From the NCBI GenBank assembly GCA_021186555.1, contig JAJKFL010000010.1:6947585-7011584 (forward strand): a DNA stretch of 64,000 nucleotides, written 5' to 3'. This document shows positions 53,461 to 63,310 of the stretch, piece by piece. The stretch is from Reticulitermes speratus. Its lineage: Eukaryota > Arthropoda > Insecta > Blattodea > Rhinotermitidae. A program made the translations under genes and the position numbers. Below the pieces are notes generated by a model that was not told the origin of the DNA, ran no database searches, and was given only the letters and a program-made list of their open reading frames with translations. How positions within the stretch are numbered: the first letter of the stretch is position 1; each line of letters begins with the position of its first letter.

Positions 53461-53467
53461 CTCATTA

Positions 53468-53602
53468 CACTATGTAACACGATTTTTGTTCCTGGGTAGT
53501 AAGTGTTATTTTCTGATTGCTTACATCTAAAAAGTATAGAAAATGGCTATTATTCCTTTCAAACTTCGCTTTTGTGACCAGGACAGTGATATTTTCAAAT
53601 TC
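53468..53602 (+). repeat. Left terminal inverted repeat containing a mini-ORF
   Basis: It carries its own ATG at 53543 and 24 codons (MAIIPFKLRFCDQDSDIFKF...) to TGA at 53615, a mirror of the transposase start at the other end. Confidence 0.85.
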
Positions 53603-53731
53603 ACCTATTTCCAATGAGAAAACGGGCGAATTTGCGTCTTTTCCTTCACATAAAGTCAGAAATAAAAGAACATATGAATCAAAATTAACATGTATTTATA
53701 CTACAGTTATACAAAAATGATCACAAAACAT

Positions 53732-54930
53732 TTAGAAGTGAGTAGCTTTTCGAGATTTATGACTATACTGTAAATCACTTTCACGAATCAGCCCCCAAAT
53801 GTAGTCTCCCATCATGTTCTCGTTATACTGTCCTTGGTAGCGACATTCAAAGTCCAGTATATCCTGGTGGAAGCGCCCGCCTTGCTCCTCCGAATACGCT
53901 CCCGTGTTCTTCTTAAATTTATCAAGATGAGCGTCAAGGATATGGACCTTGAGGGACATTCTGCAGCCCATTTTTCACCAGAGTCTAAACCAGCTCCACA
54001 TAGTTTTCGGCCTTTGTGATTGCCTAGGAAGCCCCTAACCACTGCGACAAAGCTGTTCCAAGCCGCTTTCTCCTTCGTAGTGAGCATCTTGGGGAATTCC
54101 TTGCACTCCAGGATCTTCTTTATCTGTGGTCCGACGAAGACACCGGCTTTGACCTTTGCCTCAGACAGCTTCGGGAAGAAGTCTCGCAGGTACTCGAAGG
54201 CTGCCGACTCCTTATCTAAAGCTGTGCCAAATTGTTTCATAAGTCCCAATTTGATGTGTAGTGGTGGCATCGGTACCTTCCGAGGGTCCACCAGTGGCTC
54301 CTACTTTACGATGTTCTTCCCCACAGAGAACTCGGTCCGCTGTGGCCAGTCCCGCCAGTGGTAGTGCTTCTTGGTGTCCCTGCTATCCCAAAGGCAAAGA
54401 TAGCAGGGAAACTTGGTAAAACCGCCTTGGAGACCCATCAGGAATGCCAACATTTTGAAGGTTCCGATGACCTCCCAAACGTACTCATCATACTTCAAGG
54501 CGTCTAGCAAGCTCTTGATGCTGTTGTAATCCTCTTTGAAGTGCACCGATTGAGCCAGAGGAAGAGGCGGGTACTTGTTCCCGTTATGGAGTAGCACGGC
54601 TTTGTGGCTCCTGGATGAGCTGTCAATGAAGAGGCACCACTCGTTCGGGTTACAGGCGATTCCAATTGCCTCGAACAGACCGGTCACATTGTGGCAGAAG
54701 CAGAGCCCATCTTGATGGGTGAAGAAGCTGGAAAAAGCTTGGTGACGCTTCCTCTGATCTGTGACTTGCACACTTTCATCCAAAAGGTTCCACTGCTTGA
54801 GCCTAGACGTCAAAAGCTCTGCATTGGACTTGGTGAAATCAACATCTCTGATCAAGTTGTTGAGGTATTTCAATTTCAAAATATCACTGTCCTGGTCACA
54901 AAAGTAAAGTTTGTGGGGAATAATGGCCAT
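53732..54930 (-). pseudogene. Transposase-like gene of the CACTA-ended element, two lesions
   Basis: ATG at 54930 begins MAIIPHKLYFCDQDSDILKL. The frame runs to a TAG at 54301-54303, continues in the same frame (EPLVDPRKVPMPPLHIKLGL ... KEKAAWNSFVAVVRGFLGN), then needs a one-base shift at the A5 run (53971-53975) to reach GCRMSLKVHILDAHLDKF, EEQGGRFHQD, YQGQYNENMMGDYIW and the stop at about 53732. Total about 400 codons, intronless. I recognise it as a multi-copy arthropod family usually annotated only as uncharacterised. It looks like an RNase H-fold DDE enzyme: candidate acidic positions are the D of LFIDSS and the E of EEQGGRFHQD. Relatives, from memory, have GDLKV where this copy has GTFKM, so a catalytic Asp may be lost. 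A CxxC pair sits in PCYLCLWDSRD. Confidence 0.72.
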
Positions 54931-55015
54931 TTTCTATACTTTTGAGGTATAAGGAATTAGGAAATAACAGTTACTACTCAGGAACAAAAAATAAATAAAA
55001 ATTTGTTACATAGTG
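54870..55015 (-). repeat. Right terminal inverted repeat with transposase start
   Basis: Contains CACTATGTAACA, an A/T-rich leader, and the first about 20 codons of the transposase-like ORF. It differs from the left arm by a small (TTTATTTAT) insertion and scattered substitutions. Confidence 0.85.
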
Positions 55016-55337
55016 TTATTACTCAGTGTTCCATATTCACCTTTCGGTAATTGTCTACGTTATACAATATTGTATTTCGAGCAGCGGCATATCTACGAGG
55101 AGGCGAGTGGTGCAACCGCCTCCGGAGTGGTGCAACTGCCTCCGGCGGAAGAGTCCAAGAGGCGGCAAAATGAATATTTGAAATAAAAACAATAAATTTT
55201 ATGTTATTAACAAATTTAAATTATTGAGCCAAAACAGAGGAAATTCATTTGACGTTGTGTTCACCGCGCTTCTTAACATTAATCTGTAGTTTTTCAACCA
55301 ACAAATGCACTTTTTTCTTTCGTAATTTCTGTTCACT

Positions 55338-55385
55338 ACACCCTACACATGTTTCGGCCGTCACTCGGCCAACATCAGTGGCACC
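55338..55385 (-). ncRNA. Hammerhead motif, left arm, core mutated
   Basis: Minus strand: GGTGCCA, CTGATGT (last core base changed), stem II GGCCG-agtga-CGGCC, GAAA, CATGTGTA, GGGTG. The A to T change in the core should abolish cleavage. Confidence 0.6.
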
Positions 55386-55897
55386 TTGTTAAGTTCACTT
55401 CACTGTTCACTATCCATTTGGCACTATCACTTAACTGTTATTCCGTTCAACGCTAATATTCACACTGAGAATCACGAGTATATAAAATTTTCTTCAAGTA
55501 TTTTCTTGAATTGTTCCGATATATATAGCATCCGTCCGTGTCCGAATTATATAGTCCGGCACTACAATTTGTGATTGTAGGGCACTGCGTCGTGTGTATC
55601 TGTTGGAATCGTCAAAATTATTAAAACTATTTTTATTAAAATAGTTATGTATATGTATATATGTCATGTATATATGTTGAAGTCCGTGACCTAATGTTGT
55701 TGTTGTCTTGTTGCGTGGCTGTGACACAGACACGGACACGGACACGGACGGGTGCTATATACACCGGAACAATTCAAGAAACTACTTAAAGAAATTTTAT
55801 ATACTGGTGATTCTCAGTGTGAATATTAGCATTGAACGGAATAACAGTTAAGTGATAGTGCCAAATGGATAGTGAACAGTGAAGTGTACTTAACAAG

Positions 55898-55945
55898 GTG
55901 CCACTGATGATGGCCGAGTTACGGCCGAAACATGTGTAGGGTGTA
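55898..55945 (+). ncRNA. Hammerhead motif, right arm, canonical core
   Basis: GGTGCCA, CTGATGA (canonical), stem II GGCCG-agtta-CGGCC (five perfect pairs), GAAA, CATGTGTA, GGGTGTAG. Stem I is the weak part: an A-G clash at the first pair, then CC/GG. Confidence 0.68.
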
Positions 55946-56234
55946 GTGAACAGAAAATTACGAAAATAAATAGTACATTTGTTGGTTGAAAAACTAAAGA
56001 TTAGAGGAAATTCAACAAATGCGATTTTTTTTTATTTCATAATTTCTCTTAGGAGCGCCAATTGTAATTAACTGTAATTCTAGCAACGTCAGTCATCTTG
56101 AGGTCTCACCGTGTTATATAACCTTCCTCACATCCTCATTGCATAATAGCAGAATATAATAGGCTACAGTTGGGCATTAATGCCCCAAAGGGCTCCAGCA
56201 GGTTCCCAGCCGCCTATCCACTCGCCTTTTATAC

Positions 56235-56380
56235 ACTAACTAACTAACTCCATGGAGCAGAGTCCTTCTTGAGAAGCTAACAGGTCGTCAGCTAGTCAAG
56301 AAATTCCCCGCGTTTTATGGAACCCGAAGGTTCATTACCGCACTCACAAAAGCCCGCCAAAGAATCAGTCCAGGTCCGAG
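56235..56380 (-). pseudogene. RTE-like LINE 3' fragment
   Basis: ACTAACTAACTAACTCCATG tail side, GAGAAGCTAACAGGTCGTCA, AACCCGAAGGTTCATTACCG, then stops abruptly at GCCCGCCAAAGAAT, where a different repeat begins. Confidence 0.8.
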
Positions 56381-56388
56381 GCTCTGTA

Positions 56389-56590
56389 CAGTGTTTCGTA
56401 ACATGGTAATTTTTTTACGGTGAGGAGTTGTTAGCAACTCGCCCAACCCCCAAGCTGGAGGACCACTCCTTGTCGGCTGTCCGCGACTGCATATTCGCAG
56501 CTACCCTCCATATTCGGAGGCCGTTCCTCCATCCGCAACCCGAGGACGCGCCATGCCGTGGTGACAGGGACACACTTATCGTGGCCTTTT
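56389..56590 (+). repeat. Unclassified dispersed repeat fragment
   Basis: GGTGAGGAGTTGTTAGCAAC ... CTGTCCGCGACTGCATATTC ... GAGGACGCGCCATGCCGTGG is GC-rich and unlike its surroundings. I associate it with a high-copy cockroach repeat from memory, without a class assignment. Confidence 0.4.
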
Positions 56591-56804
56591 ATACACTACT
56601 CTTCATAATACATGGTTTTCCATAGACGCATGTAATGGTAATATTAACTGCTTCATGACTGCATTCTTCCTTCGGATCTTGTGGATTGGGCCTCCTCGTC
56701 AGCACCGATTTATAATCCAATAAATCTTTACACATTTTGTAGCACTTGTTAGATAGAAGGCAGCATATCACAAAATCTGTACTTACTGACTAAATAACTG
56801 AATG

Positions 56805-57170
56805 CATGAATGACTAACTCCGTGAAGCAGAACCCTCCTTCAGAAACTAATATTTCGTCATATACGAGTAGTCGAGAAATTCCTCGCATTTTTGGAAATC
56901 CCCTTGGTTCATTACCGTATTCACAAAAGCATGCCACTTGTCCCCACATTGATCGAGATCAATCCAGTCCACGCCCCCATACTATTTCTTAAATATCCAT
57001 TTTAATATTATTCTACCATTTACGCTTAGGTCTTCCAAATTGTCTCTTTCCCTCAGGTTTCTTTACAAAAATCCTGTATGCTCCTCTCCCCTCTCCCATA
57101 CGTGCCACATGCCCCATCCGTCTCCTTCGTCGATTGATGGCCCGAATAATATTTGATAAGCCCTGTATCT
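56805..57170 (-). pseudogene. RTE-like LINE 3' end, old
   Basis: GACTAACTCCGTGAAGCAGA ... ATTCCTCGCATTTTTGGAAA ... GAATAATATTTGATAAGCC; the same block as at 63.3 kb with more divergence. Confidence 0.75.
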
Positions 57171-57179
57171 ATATATAAA

Positions 57180-57790
57180 ACAAAAAAATAATAAGCATCT
57201 AGGACACAAATCTATAATTCAAGCAGGATTTTAACTTTCAGTGCTGTCATTCAAGGACACACGTATATTTGACTGAACAGTGTAGCTGAACACCGCGGTC
57301 AGATCTCAGACAAACCAAACCCTCATGCATGTGAACAAGAAGTTTTTCAAAAAATTCAAGTCTCACAAAATCGGAATTGTATGTGTTCAACAGTGCAGCT
57401 TTGTCTTCATCCTGAAATTGAAAACAAGCCCCATAATTTGCCAAACGTCTCTTCTTTGTGTTCAGTTGTCACCGCTAAACAAGGCCGTGTGGACGTCACG
57501 ACTGAACGAACCGCAATTCGCCTTTGACAGTTTCAATGGACTTAGAGTCGTTTTTGCCACGAACGTTTTCACCCGAAGCCGTATTTAACTTTTTCAGTTT
57601 TTCTACCTGCGGGCGTTTTGTTTCCAAGTAAATTGTGGTTAATTTTAATCAACGAGGGTCATGCAATATCCTCCAAAAAGTTTGGTAAAAAAATGACATA
57701 AGGCCCTCTTACCTTGCCTGACCAATCACAGTAGCCGAAGACAACTTTGTCAGAAGTGTCATTGCTGGAACACAAAACTGATATGACGGA
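57180..57790. other. Unassigned spacer
   Basis: No gene or repeat family recognised. Confidence 0.3.
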
Positions 57791-57794
57791 AGTC

Positions 57795-58205
57795 GTGAGT
57801 TAAGAGGCAGTCAGACAGTCAGTTTTCAGAGAGTCAGTCAGTCAGCCAGTCAGATAGTCAGTCAGCCAGTCACATATCAACCAGTCATTCAGACAGCCAG
57901 TCATCCAGACAGACAGATATTCAGTTAGCCAATCAGTCAGTCAGAGAGAGAGTCAAGCCAGTCAGTCAAGTTAGTAAGTCATTTAGCCAGACAGTCAGTC
58001 GGGCAGACAGTCAAGTCAGTCAGTCAGACAGTCATTCAGTCAGACAGTCAGTCCTTCAGTCAGACAGTCAGTCAGAGAGACAGTCAAGTCACTCAGTCAG
58101 TCATTCAGTCAATCAGTCATGCAGGCAGTCAAGCAAGTCAGTTATTCAGTCAGTCAAATTCAGACAGTCAGTCAGAGAGTAAGTCATTCAGTCAGACGGA
58201 GTCAG
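57795..58205 (+). repeat. (CAGT/CAGA)n microsatellite, about 410 bp
   Basis: CAGTCAGTCAGACAGTCATT-type units with irregular interruptions by GA and CC. Confidence 0.92.
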
Positions 58206-58339
58206 TCTGTACTTCTAGTACTAAGGCCGACCACTGATAAACCTACAGCCGCCTACTGCAAGAAAGTGCAAATACAATTGTAACGAAATAGCAAGACTTC
58301 GTGATTCAGCGACTTGTACGATAATTAGCAACAAGGTTA

Positions 58340-58560
58340 CACACTTCCCCAGTGTCACCGGTCCAGTTGTACATACTACCTGTTCTACGGAGGTCATACT
58401 AGTTAGAACCCTAAAGATGGCATCAGTGACACCAGCATTACTGAGCTACGCTGTGTCACGTTGTCCAACAGAAATCTGACGTGAGACGACCCGTGATCGA
58501 ACCTGGGTCTCCGCCGTGACAGGCCGCAGACTAACGGCCTAAGCGACGGCACGGCCTTAT
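58340..58560 (-). mobile_element. SINE with family B-like head, different body
   Basis: Minus strand: AGGCCGTGCCGTCGCTTAGG, GGTTCGATCACGGGTCG, then a body (GTGACACAGCGTAGCTCAG, GGTGTCACTGATGCC) not seen in other family B copies. Confidence 0.5.
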
Positions 58561-58574
58561 AGATTGACAGCAAA

Positions 58575-59065
58575 GTGAAACCAAGATAGTTCAGTGAATA
58601 TAGTGACTGTAAGCTCGACGATAGCCGATCCCAGTGGCCGTGCGGTCTAAGGCGTGAGTCTTTGGCCGCTCGCTTACTAGGATCGTGGGTTCGAATCCCA
58701 CCGGGGCATGGATGTCTGTCTGTTGTGAGTGTTATGTGTTGTCAGGTAGAGGTCTCTGCGACGGGCTGATCACTCGTCCAGAGGAGTCCTACCGACTGTG
58801 GTGTGTCTAAAGTGTTTGATCGTGAAGCGTCGACGAAACGAGGAAGCCCAGGCCCATATAGGGCTGTCGAGCCATAGGGGGAAAAAAAAGAAGCTCGAAG
58901 ACAGAGAAATCATGACCAAGAAGAACAAGAATAATTTTTGATTTGCCATTATGTCCAGGTTCACCTTCAGGGACCATCCTATCTCCTATATACTTAGTCC
59001 TCCGGAGATAAAGCGGCCGGAGATTGAGCCTGATCACTCACCTTTATCTAGAATCGAATTTAAGG
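58575..59065 (+). mobile_element. SINE family C interrupted by SINE A
   Basis: Head AAGATAGTTCAGTGAATATA GTGACT at 58583; the body resumes at about 58890 and ends GATAAAGCGGCCGGAGATTG ... CACCTTTATCTAGAATCG. Confidence 0.72.
58624..58889 (+). mobile_element. SINE family A nested in SINE C
   Basis: Full-length copy flanked by AAGCTCGACGA (58612 region) and AAGCTCGAAGA (58891 region), a target duplication with one mismatch. It gives relative ages: family A inserted after this family C copy. Confidence 0.88.
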
Positions 59066-59203
59066 ATGCTTTGCTCCTCTATAAATCTTCACAAAAATGC
59101 AACTGTACGTTGTCACGTTTACCGTCTAAAAGACAAACAGCTGCAAGTAGAACTTTGCATTTATGACACCATGAAATGCACATTTGATATGTTTGTGTAT
59201 AGT

Positions 59204-59660
59204 AAAGGTACATTCGTTAGTGTCATAAGTGCAAAATTAAATTCAATCAAAACGCAAGCAATAAATAATGTAAAAATAGTAATCGCTCAACAAGCAAATA
59301 TTATCCACAACTATGATTGCATTTGTATGTATTAAAGGTGCATTTTTTGGTGTCATAAATGAAAAATTTAATTCAATTAAATGCATGGAATAAATAATGT
59401 AAAAATAGTAATCGCTCAACAAGCAAATATTATCCACAACTATGATTGCATTTGTATGTATTAAAGGTGCATTTTTTGGTGTCATAAATGAAAAATTTAA
59501 TTCAATTAAATGCATGGAATAAATAATGTAAAAATAGTAATCGCTCAACAAGCAAATATTATCCACAACTATGATTGCATTTGTATGTATTAAAGGTGCA
59601 TTTGTGGTGTCATAAATGAAGAATTTAATTCAATTAAATGCATGGAATAAATAACGTCAA
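59204..59660 (+). repeat. 129-bp tandem repeat, about 3.5 units
   Basis: AAAGGTGCATTTTTTGGTGT C starts at 59204 (variant), 59334, 59463 and 59592. The central two units are essentially identical; the outer ones are diverged. Confidence 0.93.
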
Positions 59661-59664
59661 AATC

Positions 59665-60400
59665 CCACAATCTACTTTCTCTGTTGCACATACTTCTAGT
59701 CTCATAGATCCGTTACTCGTTTATGAAGCAGGTATTACGTACATTGCCTTCAGTGTGTCGGCAACAATCTCAAAATTTCGCAATATCGCCATGTTTCGAA
59801 ACTTCGATTTGTCAACAACGACGCACACACTATTCGTAGCTACATTTTATATTTATTTTCATTTGAAGTTTAATGATCCCAGCTACACTGCTTTATTATT
59901 TGTCGTCAACAAACTGAAATCTAAATAAATTGTCAGCAAAAACGTCAAGTTGTGTTATTGCATTACATAAACAAATTCCCTTAACAAAAGACCCATTTGA
60001 AATGCATTATTTCAAAAATGTAAATTAACTGTCGTTCTTGAGATTTCAGACTTCCACCGCGTTGTACTCGTAGTTGAGGTCTTCGCTCTTCTGGGATGTT
60101 ACGCAGCGTAGATTGTTCATCTTTAAGGGTCAAGCAGTCCAAGAAAAAGATTTCCCTTGGACTGCTTCATCCTTGATATTTTACCGATATACTGTCCCGA
60201 AACGTCGGTAATCAACTACCAACACACGCTGCGTTAACATCCCAGTGTCGTCATTCCCACCTCAAAAATTCGCGCACCCGGTATTTTATTAATACGGAGC
60301 ATAGTAAATAAAAAGTGAGACATTGTTTCCAATGGCACAAGTTTTATACCAGTTTTTGTGATAAGCCGTCAGCTCGCTCAAAAGGCGTAAAGTAAAGAAG
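59665..60400. other. Unassigned spacer with inverted repeat
   Basis: At about 60130-60172, AGCAGTCCAAGAAAAAGATT TCCCTTGGACTGCT forms a 14 bp-arm hairpin; CCCGAAACGTCGGTAATC at about 60197 is a hammerhead 3'-core-like relic. Confidence 0.4.
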
Positions 60401-60408
60401 CACAAATA

Positions 60409-60485
60409 CAGGGTATACACAAAAGAATGGTGAGGTTTACCTTTATTCACCATTTAAACCGCACCATTCTTTTGTGTATACCCTG
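60409..60485. mobile_element. Hairpin MITE family G, copy 4
   Basis: CAGGGTATACACAAAAGAAT GGTGAGGTTT and AAACCGCACCATTCTTTTGT GTATACCCTG, TA on both sides. The centre is diverged. Confidence 0.9.
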
Positions 60486-60539
60486 TATATGACAGACACA
60501 GTGGTCACAAGAGTCTTATTTCTTTCCATACGTAAAGTA

Positions 60540-60845
60540 AAGGTAAAATGTAAATACCTCCCCGTAACATACCGTGAACAATGCACACATAGAGGGGGAG
60601 TAGAGGTGAAGCTCCACTCATTCTTAACCTCGATGCTAGATAGTCGCGGGTGTTCAACGCCACGCCCTGACTGTTTAACTCCGGGGAAAGAAACAAAGGA
60701 CCCACGGAATATAAGGCTGGATGGGTTCCAGGGTCTGTCTGGACGGGTGTGGAGAAGAGAAAACCTTTTGCCGGCACCAGAGTTCAAACCCCGGACCGTC
60801 CAGTCCGTGGCGAGTGGCCGTACCCGTTATGGTATACCAGGCCCA
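60540..60845 (-). mobile_element. SINE family C, minus strand
   Basis: Minus strand: B box GGGGTTTGAACTCTGGTGC, CAGACCCTGGAACCCATCC, CCGGAGTTAAACAGTCAGGG, CATCGAGGTTAAGAATGAGT, and a (TTTACC)n tail as GGTAAAATG... at the left. Confidence 0.78.
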
Positions 60846-60879
60846 ATTTATTTCCGTAAGAAAGGAAAATACAAAATGT

Positions 60880-61725
60880 GGTGATAGGGTCATTGATTTG
60901 GTATGAAGAATGGATGGAGATTACCTCCATTTAAGGCCAACATAACTGTACATATTGTACGTCAAGTAGTGGAACAAATTAAGAAGGCAATTGGAAAATG
61001 CTACATTGGGAATTTGTCTTATCGAAATTTGGGTGCAAAAAGGACGTAGCATCGATATCTTAAACTTGGAGAAAAAGAAATTTGAAAGGAAAGTTGTTTA
61101 TTCAAATATGTATCAAAAGTATATTCACAAGTGTTATAAATAACTGGTTTCAAATTTTGTTTACTTTTGTAGTTATGAATATAAAAAAAACAATTCCGAA
61201 GAGATTTGATAAATGCCAGAATAAACACACTGTAGTTTCTTACATTTTGGAGTTATGTCCCTTTTGCACAAAACCGATAAATTAGTCAGCAGCTTTAGAC
61301 TGTTCTCATTGAATGACTCTCAGGCACACATCCTGTTTTGGAATCATGCAAGTCAGCTGAGTCAGGAATCCGATTATTTTTTATTATTATTTTTTTTTTT
61401 TTTTTGCCTTCACACTCACGTAAAGTTATTTTCATCACTATATTCAGCTTGGAAAGTACCCACTTCTGATACAACACACATTTCAATCGTATGACAGCAT
61501 ATACCATAAACAGCCAGGTCACGAACTTTCACATGGAAAAGGTCTACGACCTTGAATTCTGAAATTAGAATTTTATTCTAACAAGAATAGTTTTAATATA
61601 GCTCATTGAAATACATTCATCAAAAAAAAAAAAAACACGTACATACAGCAATACCAAATACATGTTAATATTTCTTAAATCAAGAAAATTAATTTCATAT
61701 TAACCCTTTAAAAAGAATCGAATCT
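60880..61725. other. Unassigned AT-rich spacer
   Basis: No feature recognised apart from T16 at about 61387 and A13 at about 61622. Confidence 0.35.
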
Positions 61726-61729
61726 CTTT

Positions 61730-61905
61730 TATATAAGGGCGCAGTGCGTACCGTGCAGTAAACGCTCTTCACCTTGGTTGTAAGAACCAATCTGTTAATG
61801 TTATATAAGGCAAAATTTGCTGTTTGTTCTGAGATCCATGCAAAACACATAAACGCAAAGTGAGCGTCATATAGAATTTTAGAATGTTAAAGTTGGTAGT
61901 ACGTA
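61730..61905 (-). mobile_element. Lone copy of the dispersed repeat that gave rise to the 114-bp satellite
   Basis: Minus strand: GACGCTCACTTTGCGTTTAT GTGTTTTGCATGGATCTCAG AACAAACAGC ... ACATTAACAGATTGGTTCTT ... GTTTACTGCACGGTACGCAC ... CCTTATATAAAAGAGA. It has one satellite-like unit plus both satellite flanks. The TATATAAAA is TATA-box-like. Confidence 0.85.
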
Positions 61906-61909
61906 CAGT

Positions 61910-62035
61910 TACGTCTATGTCAGATATTTTTATAACTGACCTCATAAAAATTTCCAGGGAATTAAAGACAACGTTTCGTAACGCAGTCCCCCCCAAAAAA
62001 ACCCGGAAATCTGTACTTACTCTGAGGCACATCAA
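61910..62035. other. Unassigned spacer
   Basis: Short unique sequence between the lone satellite unit and a SINE fragment. Confidence 0.3.
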
Positions 62036-62039
62036 TCAA

Positions 62040-62110
62040 TAGCTACCAGGGATTTTTCCCAGACATAAAGCGGCCGGAGTCTGAAGTTAGCTATTCACCT
62101 TCATCTAGTA
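62040..62110 (+). mobile_element. SINE family C fragment
   Basis: CATAAAGCGGCCGGAGTCTG, ATTCACCTTCATCTAG. Confidence 0.6.
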
Positions 62111-62114
62111 TAAA

Positions 62115-62915
62115 ATTAAGTTGCGTTAACATATATCTCAGTTACCCACACATTTCCGTGTCATGAGGTTCAGGTACCGAGACATCTGTACATTTCACCT
62201 TACGGCAACATTTGCTGTATAATGATACGTACTTGCAATAAATATAGCATTTATGTTGCTTTGGTTTATATGTGTCAAGACGTCAGTAACCTTATATAAT
62301 TTTACATATTAAATACGAACATTTATTAATTGTTAGTGATGCAATTGAAATGCCTTGTTTTTACTAACAGATCGGTGACGTTGTTGCTTCCACGGCCTGT
62401 CGTCTACAGAACAGGCAATGTCACTCACTGATGAGAACATATTTGACCTTGACAGCGTGGATAGTGGTCTTTTATCACCGGGCAATAACACTTGAACAAA
62501 ATATATAGGTCCTTTAAAAATATAAGCCTTATACTGAAAAACGTATTTTTAAGCGACAGCACTTCAGGTGGTCAGAAATATCTAAGGATCTAACTTCTCT
62601 ATCAGACACCGCGGCCAAGGTCATAACTGTCGCCGTAAGTAAATGCCTGTAGTGACGGTAGCTTTTCTCCTAGGGTAAAGGCGATCGAAGTGAGAGGTAG
62701 GTTGACACTTACAATAAAGGATTATTGTTTGGGACACTTACCATGATATTTCACTAAATTCAACACAGTATTTTTGACAAAAGGATCCGTTTCAATAATA
62801 AGATTATGACTCAGGTGGGCCCAGAAGTGCTGGCAGCGAGGTGCAAGGTGATGCAAATGCACCACCTTGGGATTTTGACACTTAAAAAAATTTATTAAAG
62901 CAAACAATACTCGCC
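62115..62915. other. Unassigned spacer
   Basis: No gene or repeat family recognised. Confidence 0.3.
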
Positions 62916-62919
62916 ACGG

Positions 62920-63170
62920 GCTGGACGATTCCGGGATCGAACCCAGGTGGGCGCGATTTTCCGCACTCGTCTAGACCGGCCATGGAATCCACCCAGCCTC
63001 CTGTAGAATGGGTACAGCATCTCTGTCCCAGGGGTAAAGAGACCGGGGCGTGGCGTTAACCATCCAACCCCATCTTACGCCGAGGTTAAAAAATACAGTA
63101 GAGGTAAACCTCTACTCCCCCTTTGAGCCTTCATGGCAGGTTATAGGGCAAACTTTACCTTCACTAAAGC
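62920..63170 (+). mobile_element. SINE family C, near full length
   Basis: GGGCTGGACGATTCCGGGAT CGAACCCAGG, CTAGACCGGCCATGGAATCC, GGTAAAGAGACCGGGGCGTG, TTACGCCGAGGTTAAAAAAT, and tail ACTTTACCTTCAC. Confidence 0.82.
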
Positions 63171-63233
63171 AAACAATAAAAAATCTACAAACACAAAATC
63201 AAATTTCGTGTAGTTCCTACAGTTTTAGTCTAA

Positions 63234-63310
63234 AGGAGGGGTTCTTAACCATTTTTGTGCCATGGACCCCTTTGAGAGTCTGATGAAACCTAGGGAATCC
63301 TTCTCAGAAA
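63234..63310 (+). mobile_element. hAT-type element fragment
   Basis: GAGGGGTTCTTAACCATTTT TGTGCCATGGACCCCTTTGA has the look of a hAT terminus (CAGGGGTTCTTAACC type). The other end was not found; interrupted by the LINE tail at 63311. Confidence 0.5.

Larger units (their letters stand above)
53468..55015 (-). mobile_element. CACTA-ended DNA transposon (CMC-like), compact, 1548 bp
   Basis: Left end CACTATGTAACA and right end TGTTACATAGTG are exact inverted repeats, bounded on both sides by TTA (53465-53467, 55016-55018), a 3 bp duplication. Inverted repeats extend imperfectly to about 135-147 bp (53468-53602; 54870-55015). CACTA ends plus a 3 bp duplication are the signature of the EnSpm/CACTA (CMC) group. 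Nearly all of the interior is a minus-strand transposase-like gene. Superfamily placement is inferred from ends, not from protein homology. Confidence 0.75.
55248..56003. mobile_element. Non-autonomous Penelope-like element with inverted arms, 11-bp duplication
   Basis: GAGGAAATTCA at 55237-55247 and 56004-56014 is an exact target duplication, supported by the empty-site relative at 35.02 kb. Inverted arms of about 265 bp (55280-55544; 55739-56003), high identity, around a roughly 194 bp centre. 32 nt lie between the left duplication and left arm. Each arm has a hammerhead motif. No ORF for RT or endonuclease. Confidence 0.85.
55082..56093. mobile_element. hAT-like element split by a Penelope-like insertion
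   Basis: Left CAGCGGCATATCTACGAGG and right CTAGCAACGTCAGT are decayed CAGTGGCGTAGCTA-type ends. The interior on either side (GGCAAAATGAATATTTGAAA; GAGGAAATTCAACAAATGCG ... TTTCATAATTTCT) lines up with the uninterrupted element at 34.87-35.21 kb. A 20 bp duplication (GAGTGGTGCAACNGCCTCCG) lies near 55105-55145. Confidence 0.6.

Noticed and set aside
53834..54945. Plus-strand ORFs over the transposase-like gene
   Set aside because: Antisense shadows; only the minus-strand frame has conserved motif order.
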